Below are positions 36,335-50,100 of a stretch of DNA of 64,000 nucleotides, in pieces (the stretch's first letter is position 1; every line of letters begins with the position of its first letter). The translations under genes and the position numbers were made by a program. The notes under the pieces are model-generated. The model searched no databases and was not told the origin of the DNA. It worked only from the letters and a program-made list of their open reading frames with translations. The stretch covers positions 62,001 to 126,000 of the forward strand of contig JAOVVO010000145.1 in the NCBI GenBank assembly GCA_028564675.1, read 5' to 3'. This stretch comes from Onchocerca lupi (taxonomy: Eukaryota; Nematoda; Chromadorea; Rhabditida; Onchocercidae).

Positions 36335-39300
36335 AACTTATCAGTCATTTCGTCTTTCACTTGAAAGTGAATCAGTTATCTTCTAACTTTATCACTAAGA
36401 TTAAAGATTATTTTGATATATTTCTGAAATATATACATACTTTTTTATGATCATTTTATCATCTCTCAACATTACTAATAATGCTTCTTTCTCGATTTTC
36501 TCATTCAAAATTTTATATTATTTGCTTCAGATTTATTTATTGTACATGAAAATTTAATTATATCCAAAATCATAAATGTTCATAAATTCTTCAACCCATA
36601 ATAATCATCGATTCGTCAAATTGCAAGGTTTTTTTTTTAAGCAAAATAATCATAATAAATAAGTAAATTTATTGATAATACTGATAAGCGTGATAAAAAT
36701 GCATTTCTTGAACTATGAATTTCGGCACTGCGCTGCAAGGAAAGGTTTCTTAAGTTCAAGATTGATCAAATCATGCGACAAGAAGAAGCAAGGAATGTAA
36801 TGAATAATATCTAAGGATTTTTTCATTCAGAATTTCTTATCACCAAGATTGGAAGAATCAAGTAATCCTGATAATAATTCCAGTTATATTGTATCTTATA
36901 TATATTCTAATGGTTCGTTACAGATATTCTAGGATTGCTTGATTTTAAGTATATCTTAGATGAAATCAGAAAAAAGAGTTATCATGCAATGCAAACAGCA
37001 TTTCTTCAAACTATTGTCTTGCATTTTTGCAAATTTGCGCAAATTATTGCATTGTAGAAAAATTTATACTATATTCTTGCAATTCTTAGCATTATAATTT
37101 GTTAATTTGTACTGAAACAGAAAAAATAGTGAAATTTGTTTTAAATATCTAAAAAGTATGTATGAAACTGACAATGAAGCAGCAGAAAAATCTTAATGAA
37201 TATAAAATTTGACTGGAAAAGTTGAGAAGTTATCTGTAAAAGTTTCGAAATATCATTCTAGATCAAGAATTATCAATGTTTTTCCACCAAGATAGGAATT
37301 AATTGATTTGAAAAAAAATTAAATGTCAAGTTTTTCGGAAAACTCGTACATATGTGTTCCTTTTGCAAATTATACAGTAAATAATAGCATTATATTAAAA
37401 AATACAAAACATTATGAAAATGTTCCCTAAGAAAATATCAAATTATAAAATACGATATATCAGAATATCATAAAATAAATGAACTTAACAAAATTCATTT
37501 ATTGCTCTATCCATTCCTTAGATCCATTAATATCCATTAATACTCGAGGATTGCCATGCAAAAAGATTTCCTTATTTTGCGATATCAAATACTTAAAAAC
37601 CGAATTAAGATTATAATTTACATGAAAAGTTGATTTACATACTTCTATTTTCTTCTTTTAACCTTTAAATTGCAATTCAATGATTTTATTTGTGAATTCA
37701 TAAATTCAAATTAGCTCATTTGCATATGCTTTTACAACAAATGAATCAATATTTCAAGTTATTATTCCAATATTTACTGCAAACCAAATGTTTTCCATCT
37801 ATAAGAATATTTTTCCGGTTAGTAATTTCATTTCATCAATCACTTGATTGCAGCTTATGTTATTTTTATTTGTTTGTCGTCAAATTTTGTTGTTTATTGC
37901 AAACCCAGTTTGGATTAAAACAAGTTTTAGTGCATCAAGAATCGCAGACAAATCATATTTAAATTGTGGCAAATATTATAATTGAGAAATCAAGACAAAT
38001 CATGTTTGAATTTCCTGAAATACTTATGAAATAAATATTAGAATAGTAAAAATCGCAAATACAAACTTGCTTTGATGCAATGAGATGTCCTGAAACTGTT
38101 CAACAGTTATATTCATAAAATTTGATAAAAGAAAAATTAAACTTAATTAAATTGCGAAATTCCTCAATAGAATATAAAATCGATTTTAAAATTTTGAATA
38201 TTGACCAGAATGCAACAATTCTTTTCTTATTTGCTTCAAGCTGAAACATGTATTTGATATGAATCGCCTGTTTCAGTGCATTGAGATTTGAGGAGACCTT
38301 TTTAGACTTTCGAGATTTTGAGATATTTATTACTTATTTTTGTTAGTTTGGAATGATTTTTTTGTGCAGTGACATTCTATGATGAATTTCCTGCATGGAT
38401 TACTTGATCATGATAATCCTTTAATCCATTATTTTTGTCTTTATTATTAAGAAAATTGAGTAGACAAAAAAATCCGGTTTTTCCATGCTTTAAATTTGAT
38501 GACTTTTCAACTTTAATGCTATTAAATATGAAATTTTTTTGTCACATACATTTTTCTATGCAAAAAATAACTTTTTAAATGTTACAGATGGTATCATAAT
38601 ATATACGCATTATTGTCCAATTCGATTTTACCCCTAATTTAACAATGAAAGTTTTGATGGCAACTTTGATCTTTGTTCTTTATGATTTCAATGAATGATT
38701 GAAATAATGTTAGATGATAAAAAAATTGTTTATTTAGCGCATAAAAAAAGTGAAAAAGAAAAAGATTGAAACAAAAATACTTATCTCTTCCGAAGAGTAT
38801 GAAAACTTTTTTTTTAATTTATCTATTTTTCTAAATGAATTATTAATGTTAGAAAATAGAAATTGGTACTTAAGCTTCGTTTTTACAGTTTAAACTTTTT
38901 ATGATTCGACGTATTGCATGGTAAGTTTAAAAATTTTTCAGATATTATCCATTTAATTCAATTAATAAGAAAAGTTTGAATGAATTAGATAAATGTGAGA
39001 CTGCTTTATTTGTAAAAAAATTCTTTTTTTCATCAAGAATTAATTCTTTTTAATTTTTTAAAGGATTATTTAAGAATATCAGTCCGATTTTCGGGGAAAC
39101 TTGCAAAAACAAGAAAACTTAGAATAGCAATCAAATTTAACTAATACACAAGGTAGTTAGTCAACTTCTGAAGACAATCTAAAAATTTTTGGATTTGAAA
39201 TTGCGGTGAAAATTTTGGCCAATTTAGAATACTTATCAAACTTATTGTATATATTCTCTCTGAGAAGTTTGCCAAAAATTTGAATTTATCTGAAAAGACT

Positions 39301-42300
39301 TGAAGTTTTGAGGATTATCATGTTGAATGTGCATTTTCCCCAACTGCTACAATAATCAAATTGAAATTTGCAATAAAACTGTTTAAAATCAAAATTAAAA
39401 AAAAAAAAACGTTTTTTTATCGAAAGCAGAAATGGATAAATTTGGAACATTATTTTTTTTCCTTTAATTAAAACGAATGCAAAAATTAAATTCCTTGCTC
39501 CCTTTCTCTCTCTCTCTCTCTCGAAATTATGCCTTAAAATATCAACCGATTTGTTAATTTAATTCCATATTTCAAAAAATTTCTGCCAAATCATCCAAAA
39601 AACTTCATAAAAGAATCAAAACATAACTTACCTCTACCCCTAAATACTCATAACTCCAATACCAGTGATGACCAATGACCAATACGAAATGCTAGACAAG
39701 TACTGTCACTATCAACATTTGAAATTTTTGCCAACAATTTTTGATCAACTGATATCTTAAAAATTAACTCAGATAAGCGATCTCGACACTGGGTTAATTA
39801 AAACTTCATAATTAAAAAATTAACAATCCAATCAAAGTAAGACTAACTCAATTATATGCCCATCTTTACGCTTTAAATTAAACTCAAAAGACATAAGAAA
39901 AATCATAATAAACAAAATTCAAAAAACAGAAAATATGACTGTACAAAAAACATATAAAGCATACAAAAAAACAAAGTATAAAATTAAATAATTAAATTAG
40001 CAGGAATCAAAATTTTAACTCATTTATTTAAAATGAAATAGAATTGAGGAAGATGGAAGAGAATAATATATTAACAATCGGTAGAAAATTTGCCAAGTTC
40101 CGTCCGGTATAATCATTTACATTTTTATTTATATTGATAGATTTCAATTAATGATGTAAATAATATTATTAAAAACAACAAAAAATGAAATACTAACAAT
40201 AAAAACAAACAATAACACTAAAAACAAACAACAAAAATTAAAACAACAACAACAAACAACAAACAGCAAACAACAACAACAACAACAAACAATAAACAAC
40301 AACAACATAGTAGATGGTGGACTGTTTATTTCACAAATGAAAAAAGTGAAAAAGGAATTATTAAGACAAAAATACTTATTCCTTCCAATCGTAGTGATAT
40401 TGTATCAATTAAAGGTAAAATTCATTGAAATAAGAAAGATAAAAAATTTTTTTAATTGGAACAAGAAATAAACATTTCAGTCTGTCTGCTTTTTTGTTCA
40501 TGAAAGTTCTCATTTCTTCTTCCGCTTCTTGAATTACCTGAACCTACAACAATATACACCTGTCCAAAATAAACTTTTTGAATGTTAGTAACTTGAAGCT
40601 TTCGAGAAATTTTCTTCATCAACGGATAGCAATGAGCTCATGTTACTCGTAACATTCCATCACTTCAATTTTTTTTACTCTTTCAGATTGTTATTTTGTT
40701 TTACAACTAATTGTTAATTAATGATTACCTCTTTTTATAATTGCTAATTAATGATTACCTCTGGCATAGGTCACAGTCTGAAGAAACTAACTGCAATTTT
40801 ACATTTATTATTTTCGCAAAAATTGACCTATATCATCTGATACTTATAATTCTCACTTTACTTAATTCTAATCACAAGAAATCGCTTAGCTTCCAGAAAA
40901 TTACGACAAATTATATTTCAGAAATAAATTAATATTGTCTTTTGTTCATGAAATCTAATATGAAATGATTGAGCTTTTTGAAATAAAAAATAAAATGAAC
41001 CTTTCCATTATGTTCTAGAACTGATATAATTCTTTCAGGATTCTTCCAATGAAATCATTCGGGTATATACTGGAAGTTAGCAATATTTATAACTTCAAAT
41101 CTGAAGTAAATCTCAATGTTAACAATAAAATTGTAATTTATAAATTTACAAATAATATTGATAAATTCATTTCACATACTGATATTTCAAAAGACTAACC
41201 GGAAACGTTTTTTCATACATAGCGATCACAATGCAGACGAAATGGTTGCGAATAAATTCGCATAGAGTTCGATGATGATGATGATGGTTTTGAATAATCT
41301 GCTTTCAAATGTTGATTTTATTCATTTTTATTTCTCATAAAACCTCAAATGATGTTTTCTCATGCAATTCTGTGAAATCTTAAGTCTACTGTCATAAAAA
41401 ATAAAATTTATTAGAATGAGAAAGATCAAAAAGCATAAAGATATTACAGTAATCTGTGAGAGATGAATCATCCTGAAATCGCAGTGATAAATAATATTAG
41501 TATATAAAACAAGCAATCATCCAAATCTTATTTAAATTTGTAACTGGATCCTTGATCCTATAGAATATTCACACTTTCGGTGTTTACGAAGTATGAGAAT
41601 TTTATTTATTTTGGTGGAGAAATAAAATCAACCTTGTTGTTTTCTAGTTGTCGCCTGTTTTTTTTTTGATCGTAACAAAATCGTAACAAATAATCTTGTG
41701 AACATTATTGAAATCAAAATTTAATTTGATGGAAAGATATAAAATTGATAAAATCGTTCTTTTAATCCTTTACTTTTCCTTATCATCTTTTAACTTATCA
41801 TTAATATCCTTTCCTTAGATAAAAATTGTAACAATTACCAAAAATTCTAGAAATTGAAATATTTATCATTTATTCAAATCTTATTTAACTTTTATAATTT
41901 ATACATATTTGCCATATCAGTAATGGATCAAACATTGTCGTATGATAATTCTAATTAGCTGATAAGATGCAAGCAATTGTTCAGAGCAGCTCGGTTAAAA
42001 CAACAAGTCAAGAACAGAACAACGATCACGTAAAAAGACGTCATCGGTGACGTTTGCAAGGAACAAATCCGTGATATTACAATTAAATTATTTATTATTT
42101 CAAATTTAAAATGAAATTCTCTCTGCCCAAATGATCTATGAAGGCTTTTTCTCGAAATGACAGTTCTGATTTTCTATCATTTTTAAAATAAAGCTCTAGT
42201 TCCTTGAAGAAAGAAAGCAAAGATATTTTTCCTGAATTCTTTCACTTCATTAAGTTCATTGTTATTATTCATAAAACAAATTGCAATTTTTCAGGAAATT

Positions 42301-44146
42301 GAAAAATAGAATGTGCAAAGAAATGTAACATTAGGATGGAAATGCTGAGAAGTGATACATGAGGATTCTAAATTCAAGTTCAAGCCACCAGTTTGACTTT
42401 AACTTTGAAATTCTGACCTTTTAAATCCTTCGTATTACACCCTCATGCCTGACCTCCAACATGTCGCCTCAAGATTGATATTTAAGACAAGTTATGCCTC
42501 GGCATAAGAATTAAAATTAACATTATGATACCAATCTTATCACGTATATTATACAATAAAATTTAATATACTTAATTTTTACATAAAATCTGATATCTTA
42601 TTACATAAAATTTGATATCAGTATGATTAAAAATTCTCTTCATTAAAAATATTTCAGTCTTATTCGTTCTATTATTGTATTTTATAATAATAAATACTCT
42701 ATCAAATTTGATTGGACAAAAGATCACAAGAATTTCATGAATAAAATTGATGATAAATGATATTGGAAATTTGGAAAGAATTAGGTAATATTTTGCGTGC
42801 GCAAAGCGATTTTCATGTTGAAATATTAATTAAAAGCGCAACTGCTATATTTTTAAAAAATTATGCTTAGTTTATTTGGAAAAAAAGAAAAAAACCGAAA
42901 AAAACCAAAAAAACCATAAGTTTTTCTCCAGAAATCTGCAAATGATGTATTCCATTATCGACAAACAGATGATGGTTGATCTGTTTACTTTTTTTTTTTT
43001 AATGCTATTCGTAGAAATTAATAAAAATTTTAAAATTTAAAATTTAAATCGCTAATTCTGAATTGATAAGCTCTTTTATGATATTGTATTATATTATCAT
43101 ACAATTCTCAAAGTCAGATATCAAGTGCTTAAAAATTATATGGATGTAAGTAATCAATAATATGATAATTTATTTTAACTTGCAAATTTGATTTAATTTA
43201 ATTTTTTGCTATCAAATAAATTTGCCCAATTGTTGATTGTAAATTATTAACTGAAATAATTCAACTGCATTTTGAAGAGATGGCCGTAAATCTTTTGAAA
43301 AAGACTCTTAGCATACCATTCAAATATCATTTTTCAAGTTTTTATTTTTTAATTATTTCCAGAAAGCAAGCAACATACATAATCAACAAATTGCCAAAAA
43401 TTATCAGAATTATCATGGCAGTGAGTTATCTCCGAGAAATTTAGTACTGAATCAGAAATGATAGCTGTTGCAAATATTCTTCACGATGAAAATGAGAATA
43501 TCGATGGTTAAATTTCTTCAAATTTTGGAGATTTAAATTTCTCATAAAACTCCGAGAATACTACCAATGTATGATACTCTTTAACGTTATTATGTTTTTG
43601 AGAAGAATTGTTTGGATTTGGCATCAAATCCGACTTTGTAGAATATGATATCAACTTTGAGTAAATGGATTTTCAAAAATTAATTATCTTTTATTGATTC
43701 TTATCAATATTTATCATTCTACATGTCTCATAAAAAAAGTAACAACAGAATTTTTTTTTTTAGAATTAGAAATTCTTCTCATTCAAAATCGAAATTTAAT
43801 TCCTTATTTATCAGAAACTGAAATGCACACATTTTAAGGTTGCAAAAGAGAAGGAAAGAAAAAGAATCACGGAATGAAGAATACTTACGGCAGTATGCGA
43901 AATGTTTAAAAAAAAAGAAGTAAGTACAATGGTAATAAAAGTAATAACTAATTAGTTAGGTATTAATTAATCAACATATTAATCAATATTTCCTATCTTT
44001 TATCATTACAGGGACATTGATAAACAAGAAATGCAGAGAAATAAATAGAAAAATAACATGATCTATTTTTTTTTTTACAATCGAATATAATTTGCAATAT
44101 TTTTATAATAAAAGAAAAAAAAAAAGACAATATTATGGAATTTCGA
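36335..44146. other. Intergenic region between MOLO1 gene and madd-2 (convergent)
   Basis: About 7.8 kb with no supported gene. It contains AAC/AACA-rich low-complexity DNA at 40195-40315, a (CT)n run near 39507-39524 and many homopolymers. The one coding-like spot is an ATG-started 80-base stretch at 41967-42046 on the plus strand ending in a donor. The 3' UTRs of both flanking genes must lie at its two ends. Confidence 0.55.
36654..36659 (+). terminator. Possible poly(A) signal of the MOLO1 gene
   Basis: AATAAA 320 bases after the membrane-form stop codon at 36334. Acceptable distance, but AATAAA is frequent by chance in this AT-rich DNA. Confidence 0.25.
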
Positions 44147-47100
44147 TCATGTATCGCTGCAATCACTACTTCCTGAGCTTGACGGAATAGCCAAACCGGT
44201 ATGTACCGTTATCAGTGTATCACAATTTACACTAAATGCTGGATAATATAAACCGCGAGGCATATTCCTTAAATAGAAATATTATTTATCTATTATATAT
44301 ATGTGTATTTTTAAACTTATTTATTTTAATAAACATAAGGAGACGCATGAAAATGTCGCACGAAAATGTCGTAATTTTCAGAGAAAAAAGTTTCGTTTTT
44401 TCAATCTTTTTCTTTACGCTTAATAATAATTTATTAATTTACCGAAATGCAACTAATTGCCCTTCATGATTTCGTTGTGTATCGTTAATGAAGAATGCAA
44501 GAGTACCCTTATTACAATCCAGTAGCACTCCGATTACGGATCCGGTACTGATACCACCGATAATTCGACTATGATGCATTCCGTTATGCAAGTACCACGA
44601 ACGTTCGCCATCGATGTACATTGACCAACCGTGTAAATCTTTTCCTGAAATTATTTCAAATTCAGTTAGTATATTTTAGATTCGAAAGATTAGATTCTCA
44701 TCTTGTTCATTTAGAACTTCAATTAAATGTTCAATCTTCTGCCGGAAAATCATCCATACATCTCTCTCTAAGCGAGTATGAATATTCAGGATTTCTTGAT
44801 ATCATTAAGAGTGATATTCAGGATTTCTTGATATGATTAAGAGAGATAAATGAAAGTTTAATACCAAGCATAATATGACGATTGAAAGCATTTTGCGCCA
44901 CACCGACCACAACATCGGCATTTCCGGTATGTCGTTCCACCGTAATCTCCCAGTAGTGTATTCCGCGGGAGAAAGCAACGGAACCGGACAAAGTCCTATA
45001 TTCCATTGTTGTTCCGGTTACTGACATACACTCATTCGATATGGTTAAATCATTTTGTGAAGCTGATTTGCTCAGTTGGAACCATGCCACTGGAAAAAAA
45101 AAGTGATTAGACGTAAATTTACGTAACAATCAGGATCAGTCGGAATCAATGGATGGATCAATCGATCGAATGATTAATGAATTAAAGTTTTGACTTTTTT
45201 TTTTCGAAATTCATTTTTTCCGGAATATGTGAAATTCTACGAACCGGCAGCCGTCTGAAGACATATCATATCACTATAGGAACTTTCACCGGTTGCATTA
45301 AATGCCTTAACTCGTGCATTGTAAACTGTATTAAAATGTAAGCCATCAATTGTGCATATCGTATCTCTGCCACAGTATACTTCCTATAAAAATTAAAATT
45401 TGATTTTAATTAGTAATAGAATCATTTAATTGGAATTATTATAAAAAAAAGTACTAATTAATTATCATTTCTTATCAATGCAATATTTATTTCTAATAAT
45501 TAGAAATGATTACAATATCATGAACAGTTAAACGAGAAAGTTGGAAGGAAAAAGCAACCTTGAATAATCCATCATCAGAACCGGAATCAATCTCCAATAT
45601 ATAGCCATCAATTGCACAATCATCATTTTGTGCTTTCCAAGCAATTGTTACCGAATTATTCTCAGCAACACATTCCGCCGTTTCAATTAAAGGCGCATTT
45701 GGTACTGAAAAAAAAAAAAAAATCAATTTTGAAGCAAAAAAAAATCAATCAATCAATAATCTGTTACATTATTTGATTGTTTCTACATTTAAAAAAAAAA
45801 AAGCATCAGTTTATAGTGATTTAATCCGGTAAATTATCTGATAAAAATATTCAATTTCTTCAATCAACAATTACCACGATCACAAAACAATGACAATAAC
45901 GACACAACAAATCGATAGATTATCGTGAATTATGAATTAATTTTGAGATTAGCCTAATTTTTATGGTTCTTCATTTATTCAAATTAATAGAATTCATTTT
46001 CCCCAATAATCAATTTTGAATCTATCATTTAATATTTAGTATTGAATAAATAGCTGACATCCATCTCTTTGCTTTATTAAAACAAAAAATTGATGGATAA
46101 TAATTTTGATAGGTAATCAATTCGTCCTTTTTGATATGATTTAAAAAAAAAAATCAATATTTTTTCATATGTTTACTGCTTATCAATTCAAATTAACCAA
46201 ATGCTGCTTAAAATTCAAAATGAAACTAAAATTTCGTTCTAAATTCTGCTTATTTTTGCTGAAATTATTGATGCAATCCTTTTTAAAATTTAAAATTTTG
46301 AATATTTTTTGTAATAACAAAATTAATCATGGCATGCATAATTTAAATTTACTTAAGTAAATAAGCTTTACCAATGGTTGAATCACCATTCTTTCTCATC
46401 AATCGACTACCTGAACGAAACTTTTGCTAATAATATTTAATTATCAATTAGTACAGAAATATTATCTAAGTTATCTTCCATATTTTACTTTTTCTATAAA
46501 AAAAAAGTTTGAAAAGTTGAAGAGAAAATGAGTCTTTTTTGAAAATTTAAACAATTCTGCTACAAATTTTTGTCATTTAACGTTATTCTCAAGATGTACT
46601 ACCTGTTGAAAAAGAAAATAATTTCTTAAATCTTATCTTTCATAATAAAGTTTAATAAGAAATTCTTTTGAAATTTATCCATTAAATTTGATTTGATAAG
46701 AATTTGCTTTAAAGCTTGTAGACTAATATTATTGCTTTGATTAATTGATATTTATTCATAGATTTCATTTTCTCTTGATTTTTTACTTTAATTCTATCCA
46801 TTGCTATAAATATAGCAATAACTGATACTGCAAAAACTTATCAAATGGAAGTTTCAAGTTGAAATTTAACAGTTAATAGTTTAAAACTTCCAAGAAATTT
46901 CATTAAATTTCAATTTTAATTTAAAAAAAATAAATAAATAAACCTTTCAACTGAGCAAAATCCAATGTCTGTATAGCATATTGCAAACTGTTGATATCCA
47001 AATTTAATATAAAATCGGGATCAGCTTCTGGTATTGTTTGCATTTCTTTATGCCACAAGAATTCCTGCGTTGTGGCACGATTGATCAACGCACTACTTAC

Positions 47101-50100
47101 CTAAATTATTCATTTTCAATTAATCAAACTATTAATTAATTATCAATATTTAATCCATTGAAAGTACACAATGGTAGAATATATGAATTATTGATTTTTT
47201 GATAAATATCAAAATAATATCTTTCAGTTCTGCGGATTAACCAGAATTTCATGTTAATACATAACTAAAAGGCTAAATAAAATAATCGTTTGGATGAAAA
47301 AAAATTTAATGTTAAAATATTGATACATTTATTTCTTTGAGAAAATTAAAACAGAAACGCTTTTTTTTTTTAATTACTAAAATTAATGAAATTTTTTCTC
47401 GAAAAATCACATGACGAAAAAGATTTATTTAAAATTAATTAATATAATCAAAAATTTGAAATTTTTATCAACGAACTTGCAAATAAGTTGCCGGATCAGG
47501 TTCTTTGAGAACTTCAATACAGAATTGTATGAGAGCAGTTGTCTTTGATAATTTCGTCGTACAACGACTGATTTGTTCTTTGAATATTCGTCTCTGAAAG
47601 AGAAGAAAAATCAGATGGTTTAGCTTTCCATGCTAATAAATTTAAAATTTTTTATAAATAAAATCAATAATAAGCAATCCTTTTATCTGTTATTTGGAAA
47701 ATTGAGAAATATTCTCTCATTCCTATTATTATCAGTTTCCGGATATTTCCAATGATTGATATGATGCAATCATGACTAAATTCAATGTGCTAACTTCTAT
47801 CATTTTGCTAATTTTAAATCTAATTAAATCATCAAATTTAAAATTTACTCGAAATTTCTGCTCATCATTTGTAAAATGAACATGCGATGAACAGAATTGC
47901 ATGAAAAATAATTTTTGGCATCAATTATTAATCATAAAATTATAAAATGAGTAAAACTGAATCGTTTTTGAAAATTTTAAAATTTGAATTGTCAGAAATG
48001 CATATTTCGCTAATAATTTAATTTAGCTACCTTAAATTCTTTTTCTTCTTCCACATATTGCAAAAGTTTTTGCTTTCTCTGTTGTAACTCTTCAATTAGT
48101 GAATCGATTTGCAGTGTTAACCGATGTTGAAAATCGAAACAATTTACCTGAAATTACTGAATGCATATCATACAATAACAAGAGTATATATTGATTGATT
48201 GATTAATTTGAAAATTTTCAGAAATTTAATTTTTTTCCGAATATTTTAACATACAGAAATAGTATCGTTGAGTTGTTTGAGATGAGCAATATCTTCCGTT
48301 GCATGCTTGGCTTTTTCACTTAAAAGTTGCAAAATTTGTGATAATTCAGCCTGAAACAAAGGAGAAGAATAAGGCAGATTTTGTTTTTGAGAAGGATTTA
48401 CAGCAATTAGTAGATGTATTATTTATTATCATTATCAATATTATCATTAATGATTGCAAAGTTTCATTATCTGTTTTATATTTGTTAGATTGATGGATAA
48501 ATTTCGAAATGATAACAGAAACATTTGTTGAATTGTATCGTACGAAAAATATTGATTAATTAGAGGGAAATTTTGTTGAAATCATTAAAATTTATTGCAT
48601 TTATATGCAATATTTCAACAACAAAGTATTTTTCATCTATTTTACTTATTGTTAGGCTAGCCAAATAGTTCGAAGCTAATTAGCAATGATCAATCATTTG
48701 TAGCCAGAATTGTCCATCAATCTTTCATTATCCGAGATATCACAGTGATATTTACTGATTATTTCCGGTTGTTCCAATCAATCCTCAATTCATTCTGGTT
48801 TTAAATACGAAAGATTGAGTACTTCTTTGTTCAAATTGTGTTTACTATTTCTAATCATAGTTCAATCTTGCTTTTTTCTTGTTAAATTTTTTTTTTCTCT
48901 TAATATTTTGTTAAATTTCTTTAAAAAAAAAAAAAAAAAAAAATAATAAAATAATCCGGAATATTTTGAAATATTGAAAGGCTAAAATTGCCGAAAAATT
49001 TTCATGCAATTGCTTGGAAGTGTAAATTTTCCAATTGAATATGATCAAATAATAACCATCAAAAAATGATCGATCTATCAATATCAGTTAAATTTAAAAA
49101 TCAATAATTTTTCAATTGGATAATTTATGATGAAAATTTCCCGCATCATTTCTCATTTTCAAAATTGCATATCATTTGAAAGAGTGGAAGATTTGGCGAA
49201 GAATTATGAATAATTCATACATTTGATCATATTCATTTTGAAAGAAAGGAAGAAAATCATCTTTTATATTATCTATTTTCCGATTTCCTCCTTTTGTCTT
49301 CCATCCATTCCTTACAGCTGCGAAAATATGGAATGTTTCGCTAACAGATGGCGATAGTTACTTATCATTTTTATTGAATATCAAAATTTATTGAAATTAA
49401 AAGTGACAATTAATGGTGTCATCATTGCCACATCATTAGAAATGCTGGACATTTGAATGAAATTTCGACTTGTAAATTGTCCAATTTTCTGATTTCTCTG
49501 ATTTCGCCTTTTTTTTTTTTTCTAAATTCAATAAAACTAATTTTTTTAGAAATTATAAGAAAGGAAAGAAAGAGACTTTCATTAGTATGTCAGCTCTTCA
49601 AGTGATCCGACAGTTCAACTATGCAATTTTAAAAGTCAATAAATTGAATGTCACGAAACATTGACAAATAAAATGAAGTCGCCTTGAATTTGGATTTTTA
49701 ATAACAAACTACTGAAGATATATGCATATATTTGTGTTATGTATCGTCACTGAATTCAAAAATTATTAAAAATTTGATTTTTGAAATTTTCAGAAATTAT
49801 TAATTTTGGAAATTATAAATTTTAATTAAATATACATGAAGGGAGTAAGATAAATGTCGGATGAATGTAAAAATTCAATTCTTTTACCCATTCCAATATT
49901 TTGCTCTTACTCATCCTAATGATGATTGCTTGTTGGCCAAGATTTACGAGATTTTCTGGAGCAATAAAAAGAGTAAAAGCCTAGAAATAAATTACTGTCA
50001 GCTTTCTTGCTATTGATTTGTCATCGTTCTTCAATTATTGGGCCAATCTAAAATGGCCGCAATTTAATAGCTTCTTTCAAATGCTTTGATGCGAGAAAGA

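Noticed and set aside
37720..37962. 80-codon plus-strand open frame
   Set aside because: AT-driven composition, no splice context and no recognisable motif.
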